Notes: a model not told the origin generated them from the letters alone. Positions 7,306 to 13,860 are shown, numbered from the stretch's first letter. The stretch: DNA of 14,873 nucleotides from Clostridiales bacterium (GCA_019419895.1 JAHZIE010000016.1:12326-27198), one strand, 5' to 3'. Program-made: numbers and translations.

Positions 7306-8655
7306 ATGGAATTCATGGAAAACAAAACGCAGACAGGAGAAACAATCTTCCCCCTGCCAACCCCGGAACAGACGGAATGGGCGGACGCGGAAGTGGGGGT
7401 AATCATCCATTTTGATCTGCCTTCTATCTGCGGCCACGACAGAGACGACTGGCCCGATCCCCCGCCCTCCCCGGCTATTTTCAATCCCCAGCGGCTGGAT
7501 ACGGATCAGTGGCTGAAGGCGGCCCATGATTTGGGGGCGAAATATGCCGTGCTGGTGGCGAAGCACTGTAGCGGTTTCTCCTTATGGCCGACCGCCGCCC
7601 ATGGCTACAGCGTGAAATCCTCCCCCTGGAAGGGAGGAAAGGGGGATGTGGTGGCGGATTTTATCGCCTCCTGCGAAAAATATGGTATCCGCCCGGGACT
7701 GTATTACAGCGTGGCCTTCAATGATTATCTGAACGTTGGTCATCCCGGTCTTGTACGCTCCGGGGACAGGGAAAAACAGAAGGAATATAACAATGTCGTG
7801 ATACAACAGCTGACAGAGCTGTGGACCCGTTATGGAAAGCTGTTCGAAATCTGGTTTGACGGGGGGTGCCTTCCGGTGGAGCAGGGCGGCCCTGATGTGG
7901 CGGGACTGTTGCGCCGCCTCCAGCCGGACGCTGTGGTATTCCAGGGGCCGGAAGGGACGAAATCCCTGGTAAGATGGTGCGGGAATGAACGGGCGGAGAA
8001 CAGTGAGGACTGCTCGTCCATTTACAGCTATGAAAATACCGATTCCGACGGGACGATTGACCTTCTGGAGCTTGGAAGAGGAGATACCAATGGGAAGGAT
8101 TGGTGTCCCGCGGAATGCGACACCCCCAACCGGGACCCGGAGAAATCCTTTGCTGGGGGCTGGTTTTGGAGAGATGGGGAGGAGGACGCGGTATTCCCGG
8201 CGTCCGTCCTCTTTGAACGTTATTTGAAGTCGGTGGGAAGAAACGGCAATCTGCTGGTTGGAATGGCCATTGACAAGGATGGCCGGTTCCCGGAAAAGGA
8301 CATGGGGGAATTCCAGAAATGCGGGGAGAAAATCCGCGGGATTTTCGCAAAGCCTCTGTCTGAGGATTTTGTCCAGACCGGGGAGGACAGCTATGAGATT
8401 TCCCTGCCGGAGTGGACGGAAGAGAAGGCGGGATATGTCTGCGTCGGGGAGGATATCACAAAGGGAGAACGGATAACGGGATATGTGCTGACCGCTTATG
8501 ACAGCGCGGGCCGTGAGATTTTCCGTCATGAGGGAAGGATCATCTCCCACAAACGGATTCTTGCTGTCCCGGAAGGGACGGCAAGGGCGCGGCTGGAAAT
8601 CCTTTCTTCCAAGGCGCCTGTCCAGCTGAGATTTTTCCATCTTTGCAGAGGTTAG
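7306..8655 (+). CDS. GH29 alpha-L-fucosidase-like glycosidase, cytosolic
   Basis: The product is 449 residues. The catalytic barrel spans about 20-350: 'VGVIIHFDLPS' (30-40), 'AKHCSGFSLWPT' (85-96), 'GLYYSV' (131-136), nucleophile Asp185 in 'EIWFDGG', 'VRWCGNE' (222-228), 'WCPAECD' (266-272) and 'SVGRNGNLLVGMAID' (309-323). Residues 350-449 look like the usual C-terminal beta-sandwich. GH29 enzymes are retaining exo-fucosidases releasing L-fucose from glycan ends. There is no signal peptide, so the substrate must be imported. The usual His-His-Asp-Gly of the barrel is His-Cys-Ser-Gly here, suggesting a subgroup with altered sugar contacts. ATG 7306 is chosen because AAAGGTG lies 10 nt upstream; the longer frame from TTG 7273 runs through that site. 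A slightly later ATG (7315) is possible. Confidence 0.9.
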   Translation: MEFMENKTQTGETIFPLPTPEQTEWADAEVGVIIHFDLPSICGHDRDDWPDPPPSPAIFNPQRLDTDQWLKAAHDLGAKYAVLVAKHCSGFSLWPTAAHGYSVKSSPWKGGKGDVVADFIASCEKYGIRPGLYYSVAFNDYLNVGHPGLVRSGDREKQKEYNNVVIQQLTELWTRYGKLFEIWFDGGCLPVEQGGPDVAGLLRRLQPDAVVFQGPEGTKSLVRWCGNERAENSEDCSSIYSYENTDSDGTIDLLELGRGDTNGKDWCPAECDTPNRDPEKSFAGGWFWRDGEEDAVFPASVLFERYLKSVGRNGNLLVGMAIDKDGRFPEKDMGEFQKCGEKIRGIFAKPLSEDFVQTGEDSYEISLPEWTEEKAGYVCVGEDITKGERITGYVLTAYDSAGREIFRHEGRIISHKRILAVPEGTARARLEILSSKAPVQLRFFHLCRG

Positions 8656-8821
8656 CGAGGCCTCCGATGGCGGCTGAATTCCGTGCGGATTGCCGGAAGC
8701 TTGAGTCAGCGGCGCTGGAGACAGAAGGATGATCGTGCAGGACGGGGAATTGAAGGCAAAGGTCAAATCTCTGTTCCCCCCTATGTGGAGCGGGCGTCTT
8801 TCGCAGGGCCTTTCCGTATAT

Positions 8822-8866
8822 AAAAAACCGCGCCGGAGATATAGATTTCTCCGGCGCGTTTTTTTT
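8822..8866. terminator. Strong bidirectional intrinsic terminator between GH29 and metY
   Basis: CGCGCCGGAGA (8829-8839) and TCTCCGGCGCG (8848-8858) form a perfect 11-bp stem with an 8-nt loop, flanked by six A on the left and eight T on the right. It ends transcription from both the fucosidase gene (+) and metY (-). The stretch 8656-8821 holds no supported gene. Confidence 0.93.
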
Positions 8867-8903
8867 CTATAACAATAAGAGGAAGCCTCAGGATTGGGAA
8901 AAA

Positions 8904-10199
8904 TTATTTGTGGATCACGCTTTCGAAAGCCTGATCCAAATCATACAGAATATCGTCAATATGCTCTGTGCCAATGGAAAGCCGGATGGTATTGGGTTTA
9001 ATTCCCTGTGAAAGGAGCTCCTCATCGGTCAACTGGGAATGGGTGGTTGTGGCGGGATGGATCACCAGGCTTTTCACATCGGCTACATTGGCAAGGAGGG
9101 AGAAAATTTCCAGATGATCGATAAATTGATAAGCTTCTTTTTGTCCGCCCTTGATATCAAAGGTAAAGATGGACGCGCCTCCGTTGGGAAAATACCGCTT
9201 GTAAAGGCCGTGATCGGGGTGGGATGGGAGAGAGGGATGATTGACCTTCTCTACTAGGGGATGGCGGGAAAGATATTCAACCACCCTTTGAGTATTTTGA
9301 ATATGGCGTTCCAGGCGGAGAGAGAGAGTCTCCACTCCTTGAAGGAGAAGAAACGCATGGAAGGGGGAAATGGCGGCGCCGGTATCCCGCAGAAGTATCG
9401 CTCGGATTTTGGTGACAAAAGCGGCGGGGCCGGCGGCGTCTGTGAAAGAGACCCCATGATAGCTGGGATTTGGAGAAGTTAGGGAGGAAAACCTGCCGCT
9501 GGCCTTCCAATCAAATTTCCCAGAATCAACAATCACGCCTCCCAGAGCGGCGCCGTGCCCTCCGATAAATTTTGTGGCGGAATGGATGACAATATCGGCG
9601 CCATGGTCGATAGGACGGATAAGATAAGGTGTGCCGAAGGTATTGTCAATGACAAGGGGGATGTGATGGCTGTGGGCAATTTCAGCAATTGCGTCGATAT
9701 CTGGAATATCGCTGTTAGGATTGCCTAAGGTTTCCAGAAAAACCGCCTTGGTATTCTCCTGGATGGCCTCTTTGACAGCGGAAAGATCATGGGCGTCGAC
9801 GAAGGAGGTGGCAATGCCGTATTGAGGAAGGGTATGGGCCAGAAGGTTGTAGGTTCCGCCGTAGATGGTTTTTTGCGCGACAATATGATCGCCCGCCTGG
9901 GCAAGTGCTTCAATAGCATAGGAAATTGCCGCGGCGCCGGAAGCGACGGCAAGAGCGGCGGCGCCCCCTTCCAGGGCGGCGATGCGTTTTTCAAAGACCT
10001 CCTGTGTGGTATTTGTCAGCCTGCCATAGATGTTGCCCGGATCGGAAAGCCCGAAACGGGCAGCAGCGTGGGCCGAATTTTGAAAGACATAGGAAGTGGT
10101 TTGATAAATGGGGACAGCTCTAGCTCCGGTGGTGGGATCGGGCTGTTCCTGGCCGACATGAAGCTGAAGGGTTTCAAATTTATAATTATGTTTGTTCAT
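8904..10199 (-). CDS. metY: O-acetylhomoserine sulfhydrylase (O-acetylhomoserine aminocarboxypropyltransferase)
   Basis: The 431-residue product is a full-length Cys/Met-metabolism PLP enzyme. The PLP-binding lysine is Lys210 in '[12 protein letters not shown]', Asp185 in '[11 protein letters not shown]' would hold the pyridine nitrogen, and '[19 protein letters not shown]' (56-74) and '[10 protein letters not shown]' (87-96) are family signatures. The long form with insertion '[17 protein letters not shown]' and ending '[20 protein letters not shown]' is typical of MetY rather than MetB or MetC. It makes homocysteine from O-acetylhomoserine and sulfide in the cytosol, the direct-sulfhydrylation route to methionine; cysteine synthase activity is a common side activity. 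The Shine-Dalgarno AAAAGGAGA lies 8 nt before ATG. It stands alone with its own promoter, a long leader with a terminator (see leader entries), and a shared terminator downstream. Confidence 0.96.
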   Translation of the reverse strand: MNKHNYKFETLQLHVGQEQPDPTTGARAVPIYQTTSYVFQNSAHAAARFGLSDPGNIYGRLTNTTQEVFEKRIAALEGGAAALAVASGAAAISYAIEALAQAGDHIVAQKTIYGGTYNLLAHTLPQYGIATSFVDAHDLSAVKEAIQENTKAVFLETLGNPNSDIPDIDAIAEIAHSHHIPLVIDNTFGTPYLIRPIDHGADIVIHSATKFIGGHGAALGGVIVDSGKFDWKASGRFSSLTSPNPSYHGVSFTDAAGPAAFVTKIRAILLRDTGAAISPFHAFLLLQGVETLSLRLERHIQNTQRVVEYLSRHPLVEKVNHPSLPSHPDHGLYKRYFPNGGASIFTFDIKGGQKEAYQFIDHLEIFSLLANVADVKSLVIHPATTTHSQLTDEELLSQGIKPNTIRLSIGTEHIDDILYDLDQAFESVIHK

Positions 10200-10232
10200 A
10201 GCAGGTTCTCCTTTTAAGTAAAAAATTAAAAT

Positions 10233-10262
10233 AAAAAAACGGGGGCGCGGGACAACCTCCCG
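10233..10262 (-). terminator. Intrinsic terminator in the metY leader
   Basis: On the minus strand CGGGAGG (10262-10256) pairs with CCCCCG (10245-10240) through six G-C pairs with one bulged A and a 10-nt loop, followed by seven T (10239-10233). It lies between the leader ORF and metY, 34 bases before the metY ATG, so it can only serve attenuation. Confidence 0.6.
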
Positions 10263-10283
10263 GAGATAGGATAAAGGCGGCGC

Positions 10284-10388
10284 TCAGCGGAATAAACTTC
10301 TGCCCTCCGCTGTATCCAATATCCGGGAGCATAGCATTCGTCCGTTTCTAAAATTTCTTCTCAGCAGCTTTTCCAGAAAATATTTCAT
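10284..10388 (-). CDS. 34-residue leader peptide ORF upstream of metY
   Basis: ATG 10388 to TGA 10284-10286 encodes a 34-residue basic peptide starting 'MKYFLEKLLRRNFRNGRMLC' and ending 'SLFR'. A Shine-Dalgarno-like AGGAAAGG lies 12 nt before the ATG. The only internal sulfur-amino-acid codons are Met18 and Cys20 (ATG CTA TGC), and the antiterminator arm starts at the last base of the Cys codon. That placement suits sensing of methionine or cysteine supply by ribosome position, in keeping with metY's product, but this is inference. Eight arginines and the hydrophobic LEKLL segment are notable. I do not recognise the peptide. Confidence 0.5.
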   Translation of the reverse strand: MKYFLEKLLRRNFRNGRMLCSRILDTAEGRSLFR

Positions 10389-10441
10389 TTTGTCCCGCCG
10401 CCTTTCCTTGTTAAGTAGCCTGAGTAATTCAGGATACTATA

Positions 10442-10470
10442 AGAATAACATTAAAAACCTAGTTTGTAAA
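10442..10470 (-). promoter_or_regulatory. sigma-A promoter with extended -10 for metY
   Basis: On the minus strand TTTACA (10470-10465) and TATTCT (10447-10442) are separated by 17 bases, with TGT directly before the -10. Transcription would start near 10435, so the metY leader is about 235 nt. Confidence 0.7.
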
Positions 10471-10525
10471 TAGGAAAACAAGGATTAATTTTCCAAAACC
10501 TTTCCCATCCTTCCCTTAGAATTGC

Positions 10526-10562
10526 AGGCGGCACAAAACCGCGCGGAACATCCGCCTTTTTG
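10526..10562. repeat. Inverted repeat between the MBL hydrolase gene and metY promoter
   Basis: AGGCGG (10526-10531) and CCGCCT (10552-10557) flank a 20-base loop that holds the palindrome CCGCGCGG, followed by TTTTT on the plus strand. It resembles a plus-strand terminator, but no plus-strand gene precedes it. A second imperfect repeat (CAGGC/GCCTG) lies near 10570-10586. One of these may end the minus-strand hydrolase transcript, though neither has a clear minus-strand T-run. Confidence 0.35.
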
Positions 10563-10623
10563 AAACCTGACAGGCAAGGCCCGCCTGCCGCTCTTTTTGA
10601 CGGATATTTTTTGGTGATGGGAT

Positions 10624-11304
10624 TCAAAGCTCCGTTGCCAGCCCATCATAAGCTACTTCAATACCGGAAGAAAGCATGCGGCGGACGAGAGTCCGATGAT
10701 CTGTATGGAGAGTGCGGGCCATATGGCTGATCATAAAACGCCCGGCATAGGATGCAAGACTTTTTTTCATTTCCTCCACCATGATGAGGTTGTTGTGTTC
10801 AAAAATCCGGTAATCACCGGCGATATCCCCTATCGTACCATCAAGGACGATCAAATCCACATACCTCTTTTTGATCGCTTCTATCTCCGGATAAAGAAGC
10901 CAGGCGCCGTCCAGACCGTAAAAAAATCTTTTTTCACCGTCATCTATCAAAAAATGAACGGCATCCGGGCAGGTTCCATGATTCGCCTGTACCGCTTCAA
11001 TGACATATCCTCCAATCCGGCGGACTTCTCCGGCGGAAAAAGGAAGAAACCGAGCTCCTCTTTCCATAAGCCGGGACAAAGTGGGTCTATGCAGGTGGTC
11101 ATCATGATCATGGGTGTTGAGAATATATTTCACTGATGACAGGTCAACGCCAAAGGCGTCGGCAGCTTCCAAAACACAGGGACCGGGATCTATCAAAAGC
11201 CGTCCGTCGACAAGAACGGAGGAAAAACGCCGGAATTCCCCATCCTTTTTTGGGCGTGTAATGTCCCAATCCGCCGCTCCTGTTCCAAGAAATACAAGTT
11301 TCAT
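10624..11304 (-). CDS. Metallo-beta-lactamase-fold hydrolase (PhnP-like group)
   Basis: The 226-residue soluble protein opens 'MKLVFLGTGAADWD', as MBL-fold hydrolases of the phosphodiesterase/PhnP group do. The metal ligands are in place: His65, His67, Asp69 and His70 in 'NTHDHDDHLHR', His109 in 'QANHGT', Asp132 in 'FFYGLDGAW', and His194 in 'MISHMART'. It should bind two metal ions and cleave a phosphodiester or related ester; the substrate is unknown. The start is set at 11304 because GAGGG lies 8 nt upstream; the frame could run 20 residues longer, but that extension ('MILRIFMQ...') has no ribosome site and does not match the family start. No firm promoter was found. It is followed on the same strand by metY after a 236-base gap with metY's own promoter. 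Confidence 0.9.
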   Translation of the reverse strand: MKLVFLGTGAADWDITRPKKDGEFRRFSSVLVDGRLLIDPGPCVLEAADAFGVDLSSVKYILNTHDHDDHLHRPTLSRLMERGARFLPFSAGEVRRIGGYVIEAVQANHGTCPDAVHFLIDDGEKRFFYGLDGAWLLYPEIEAIKKRYVDLIVLDGTIGDIAGDYRIFEHNNLIMVEEMKKSLASYAGRFMISHMARTLHTDHRTLVRRMLSSGIEVAYDGLATEL

Positions 11305-11468
11305 ATCAAAGGCCCTCTTTTTCATAAATGATAACGATACCTGCATAAAAATCCTTAATATCAAGAATGAATATCAGGATTCCCTTCGGAAAAGTTCCCA
11401 CGAGGCTGTCAGACAGCAAAAAACGCATCTTTATCGAAAAATATAAAAATAAATAAAAATTTTTATTA

Positions 11469-11483
11469 ACTATTGCAAATAGT
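11469..11483. promoter_or_regulatory. Operator-like palindrome upstream of the MBL hydrolase gene
   Basis: ACTATT, GCA, AATAGT form a perfect 6-3-6 palindrome inside an A/T-rich stretch 165 bases upstream of the hydrolase start. On the minus strand a TTGCAA lies inside it with TATTTA 17 bases further on, a weak possible promoter that a bound repressor would cover. The regulator is unknown. Confidence 0.35.
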
Positions 11484-11859
11484 ATTAAAATCTTTTAAAA
11501 TTGGAAATAAGAAATTCAGTTCCACAATGGCGGATGGCGGCACCCGATGCATTCAGGAGCGGGTTGTCAATATATGTTTTGCGGGCAGGGACAACTGAGA
11601 GACTTCGATGAATAGGGAAATAAAAAACATCACCACATGCCCCCAAAAATGAATCAGGAAACAATTGGCAGCCAGAAAAACTGAAAGGGCGGAAGATGGA
11701 TTCTGTTTTCCGTGCTGATGCCGCCATTGACGGTAAATCCGATCCCGAAATTCGGGAGAACGGTTTGGAAAGCAAAGACGGCGCGGAAAAGAAAAAACAG
11801 GAGCAGGACGGCTTTGTGACGCCAACCGCCCTATTTTGTCCTTCGGCAGATTAAAAATC

Positions 11860-11934
11860 TTACGGCTGCAAAGGGAAAAAAGCCCGCCGCCATGCAGGGA
11901 GGCATTTTAAAAATATGAAAAATACAGGGTTCAT
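11860..11934 (-). CDS. 24-residue micro-ORF in a miniature transcription unit
   Basis: ATG 11934 is preceded by GGAGGCGG (11946-11939), a near-ideal Shine-Dalgarno, and reads 'MNPVFFIFLKCLPAWRRAF' to a TAA at 11860-11862. Residues 4-9 are hydrophobic and Trp15-Arg-Arg follows. The promoter at 11972-12002 would place it about 31 nt from the 5' end. The ORF runs through a terminator hairpin (11876-11903), so translation and termination would interfere. I do not recognise the peptide; it may be a leader peptide or chance. Confidence 0.35.
   Translation of the reverse strand: MNPVFFIFLKCLPAWRRAFFPLQP
11876..11903 (-). terminator. Intrinsic terminator inside the micro-ORF unit
   Basis: On the minus strand GCCTCC (11903-11898) pairs with GGCGGGC (11888-11882) allowing one bulge and one G-U, loop about 9 nt, followed by six T (11881-11876). 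Its 5' arm GCCTCC is also the exact complement of the micro-ORF's Shine-Dalgarno GGAGGC (11946-11941). Confidence 0.5.
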
Positions 11935-11971
11935 TTGTCCGCCTCCAGTCCGGATAGGGACATTTAATTTT

Positions 11972-12002
11972 ATTATAGCACAGAAATGGGGGATTTTCAC
12001 AA
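11972..12002 (-). promoter_or_regulatory. Solitary promoter with extended -10 (TGCTATAAT)
   Basis: On the minus strand a perfect TATAAT (11977-11972) is preceded by TGC, an extended -10. The upstream TTGTGA (12002-11997) is spaced 19 bases, slightly long. Transcription would start near 11965. The next sizeable gene on this strand starts about 660 bases further on (11304). Confidence 0.6.
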
Positions 12003-12183
12003 GAGGCATTTTCAAAAAATACCGTTTTGGAGGACTTTAGCGTTTGGAACTGACGCTCCGTCGGTTCGGCGGGGACATATTTCAAGGCTCTGACGAGTAA
12101 ATCAGGAGTTTTCACTGTAGTGTCCATTCCATGTTTTGCGGGAAAATAGATGGACAGGAATTTATCAAAGAGCTGAGGAGAAA

Positions 12184-12249
12184 ATGTTTACAGAAAAGCT
12201 ACCTGGGGCTTTTTCGGGGAAGGAAAGGAGGGCAGCGCGGCGTTGCTGA
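12184..12249 (+). CDS. Possible 21-residue micro-ORF before the RCC1-like lipoprotein gene
   Basis: ATG 12184 follows GAGGAG by 4 nt and reads 21 codons to TGA at 12247-12249, ending in a basic tail 'KERRAARRC'. The stop lies inside the perfect hairpin GTTGCT/AGCAAC (12242-12255), 40 bases before the lipoprotein ATG. No clear promoter was found. It may be chance. Confidence 0.22.
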   Translation: MFTEKLPGAFSGKERRAARRC

Positions 12250-12295
12250 AGCAACAAAAACAATTTCATGGAAAATAGAAAAGGGTGGGAATGAA

Positions 12296-13639
12296 ATGAG
12301 TAAAAAATTCGTGCGTATCGTTTGCTGCCTTCTTATTATTTGTACCTCTCTGCTTTCTTGCTTTGGTTGTGGACAGCCGTTTTTTACACCGTCAGAAAAA
12401 GTTTTGCCGACAGATGCGTCTTCCCGGGAGACGGAGGGGGTATTTACGTCCTCCAGCCGGGTAGAAAACGCTTCCTCAGTTTCTTCTCAGGAGGAAAAGC
12501 GGTATCCCCGCCAGTTCCTGAAGGGAAAAGAAATCGCCGACGTCAAGGATTTTAATGACAGCGTTTTTATCCTGACCACAGAAAAAAGGGTTTATTTTTA
12601 TGGACCCTATGAGGAAAGGCTGAGGGAGATTTCCATTGTGGGGGAAAACCGGCGGCAGGGAGAAAAGGGATTTTTTGAGCTGATTCTGCCGGAACCGATT
12701 GTCAAAATCGAGCCCTTTGCCGCCATTGGGGAAAGCGGCGCGGCCTATATCCTTCTTTATCCACCGACTGCCGGATGGACAATGTATGCCGAAAATTACC
12801 CCGACGCCCTTTATAAGGTAGACGTGAAAGAAAAAATCAAGTCCATCCGGTATGGTTTTGGGGACTTTGTCGCCGTTACCGGGAGCGGGAAGGTGTATAC
12901 CATTGGGGAAGGCACCCTTTACGGGGAGAATTTTGTGAGCTTTTCCGAACATAAACAGCTGCAAATCATTGAGGCGGCGGTGCCGGAAGAGATTGAGGAG
13001 GCGGAATTGACCTTTTACTCCGTTCTTCTGCGGGGGAAAAGCGGAAGCATCTATATTGCCCTGCGCCATGTATATAACGGGCCGGATACCCATTATCCGG
13101 AATTTGCCACCAAAGAGTTCCCTTATAGCAGGACTTCCCAGCGGTTTGAGAGGATCGACGGCGTCAAGGCGGCGGATATCTCAGTATACCGCCCTCTTTC
13201 AGAGGATAATCATTCGTTTTATATGATCAAGGAGGATGGATCTATCGCCGTCTGTCCGGTAGATGAGACTGTGCAAAGGGCGCTTTTCCCAGGCTATCAA
13301 AGCGGAATTGAGCCCAGCTGGCCGGAGTTTTCCTTTTCACCCTCGGATTTTCCTCTTCAGGGGGAAAAGGCGGCGCGTATCTTTTCCAATCCCAACTCCG
13401 AATATTATGCCATTGAGACGAAGGGCGGCGCGTTCCGCTTTTTCTTTGGCGAAGAGGAACTTTCCTTCTTGGAAAAGCCGGTGCGGCGTCTCTGTATTAT
13501 GAAGGGTGGAATTGCCGTCTCTTATAAAGAAGGGGACTGCTATCTTTATGGTAAGGATCTGGACGAGTATTTTTTAAAAACCATTGCTTTCCCTGAATTA
13601 AGGGAACTGGAAGAAGTCGGCTACCGCCCCTTTGCGTGA
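12296..13639 (+). CDS. RCC1-like repeat lipoprotein, function unknown
   Basis: The 447-residue product begins with a lipoprotein signal: 'MSKKFVRIVCCLLIICTSLL', then Ser21 and the lipid-accepting Cys22 (lipobox LLSC). A Ser/Glu-rich linker (about 33-67) follows. The rest shows at least five loosely repeated blocks of the RCC1/beta-propeller kind, a hydrophobic strand, a Lys/Gly turn, then a second strand ending in Tyr-Gly or similar: about 80-103, 191-205, 292-320, 359-383 and 396-419 (for example 'GKVYTIGEGTLYG' and 'EGDCYLYGKDL'). It is therefore likely an extracellular propeller tethered to the membrane. The partner is unknown; repeats are too divergent for certainty. ATG 12296 has AAGGGTGGG about 6 nt upstream; the frame is open further back to 12131 but without a signal peptide. 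It is followed by a strong terminator. Confidence 0.8.
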   Translation: MSKKFVRIVCCLLIICTSLLSCFGCGQPFFTPSEKVLPTDASSRETEGVFTSSSRVENASSVSSQEEKRYPRQFLKGKEIADVKDFNDSVFILTTEKRVYFYGPYEERLREISIVGENRRQGEKGFFELILPEPIVKIEPFAAIGESGAAYILLYPPTAGWTMYAENYPDALYKVDVKEKIKSIRYGFGDFVAVTGSGKVYTIGEGTLYGENFVSFSEHKQLQIIEAAVPEEIEEAELTFYSVLLRGKSGSIYIALRHVYNGPDTHYPEFATKEFPYSRTSQRFERIDGVKAADISVYRPLSEDNHSFYMIKEDGSIAVCPVDETVQRALFPGYQSGIEPSWPEFSFSPSDFPLQGEKAARIFSNPNSEYYAIETKGGAFRFFFGEEELSFLEKPVRRLCIMKGGIAVSYKEGDCYLYGKDLDEYFLKTIAFPELRELEEVGYRPFA

Positions 13640-13724
13640 CTGTGATTTTCGGAGGAAAGACGCCTGTTCACCCCATTTTCCGGGCGGGCAGAGAGGATTG
13701 GTGTCAGATAAATGTCCTTGGGGG

Positions 13725-13759
13725 AAAGAGGGTGGGAGGAAAAACTCCCGCCCTCTTTT
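13725..13759 (+). terminator. Strong intrinsic terminator after the lipoprotein gene
   Basis: AAAGAGGGTGGGAG (13725-13738) pairs with CTCCCGCCCTCTTT (13745-13758) over 14 bp with one G-U, loop of 6, ending in four T. The remainder of 13640-13860 shows no gene. Confidence 0.88.
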
Positions 13760-13860
13760 GGCTGTTTTAAAACTCCGGGCAGAGCAGGGGGAGTCCCAGG
13801 CTTTGAATATTACCAGGGTTCTGTAAATATTAAAAGAAGATCCGAAAATCGTTTTTGCTG

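Larger units (their letters stand above)
10200..10435 (-). promoter_or_regulatory. Structured metY leader RNA, candidate transcription attenuator
   Basis: The leader begins with a 5-bp hairpin (CCTGA/TCAGG, 10432-10418), then a 34-codon ORF, then a terminator. Two long pairings compete. Pairing A joins AAAGGCGGCG (10405-10396, just before the ORF start) to CGCCGCCTTT (10282-10273, just after its stop), 10 of 10. Pairing B joins CTCCCGGA (10329-10322, inside the ORF) to TCCGGGAG (10264-10257), 8 of 8, extended inward by GGATA/TATCC and CAGCGGA/TCCGCTG. A and B cross and exclude each other. B also uses the terminator's 5' arm, so it acts as an antiterminator; A leaves the terminator free. No S-box or T-box consensus is seen. 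The attenuator role is inferred. Confidence 0.6.
11305..12295. other. About 1 kb without a convincing full-size gene
   Basis: Open frames of 52-98 codons exist on both strands but none looks like a protein family or has good start signals. What can be seen is an operator-like palindrome (11469-11483), another palindrome GCTGTCAGACAGC (11405-11417), a solitary minus-strand promoter with a short ORF and terminator (11876-12002), and a tiny ORF with a good Shine-Dalgarno before the lipoprotein gene (12184-12249). The A/T-rich block 11430-11500 contrasts with the rest. Confidence 0.6.

Noticed and set aside
7582..8766. 394-codon open frame antisense to the fucosidase gene
   Set aside because: It is a shadow of the GH29 gene on the other strand, rich in Pro, Arg and Ser with no family resemblance.
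8729..8872. 47-codon plus-strand ORF after the fucosidase gene
   Set aside because: It has AGAAGG close to the ATG, but it reads straight through the strong bidirectional terminator, so its last third would be hairpin sequence.
10200..10435. S-box (SAM-I) or T-box riboswitch upstream of metY
   Set aside because: The S-box core (GATGAAACC-like and GCAACC-like segments) and the T-box sequence (TGGNACCGCG) are not present. GGTTGTCCCGCG only loosely resembles a T-box and lacks the rest of the architecture.
11305..11364. 20-residue N-terminal extension of the MBL hydrolase
   Set aside because: No ribosome site precedes it, and the family begins at 'MKLVFLGTG', which has a good site.
11485..11825. 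Two overlapping minus-strand ORFs of 90-96 codons
   Set aside because: No ribosome sites, no recognisable domain, and they conflict with each other.
11696..11854. 52-codon plus-strand ORF ending 'TALFCPSAD'
   Set aside because: Composition is rather protein-like (many Asp, Glu, Lys), but the ribosome site is weak, there is no promoter, and I see no family. A conservation test would be needed to rescue it.
11831..12127. 98-codon minus-strand ORF starting 'MDTTVKTPDLLVRALKYV'
   Set aside because: The first 40 codons look plausible, but the frame then runs through a strong same-strand promoter and a terminator and becomes rich in Cys, Phe and Pro. It could be a decayed gene start; not supportable.
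12131..12295. 55-residue N-terminal extension of the lipoprotein
   Set aside because: It would bury the lipoprotein signal peptide inside the protein; ATG 12296 has its own ribosome site.
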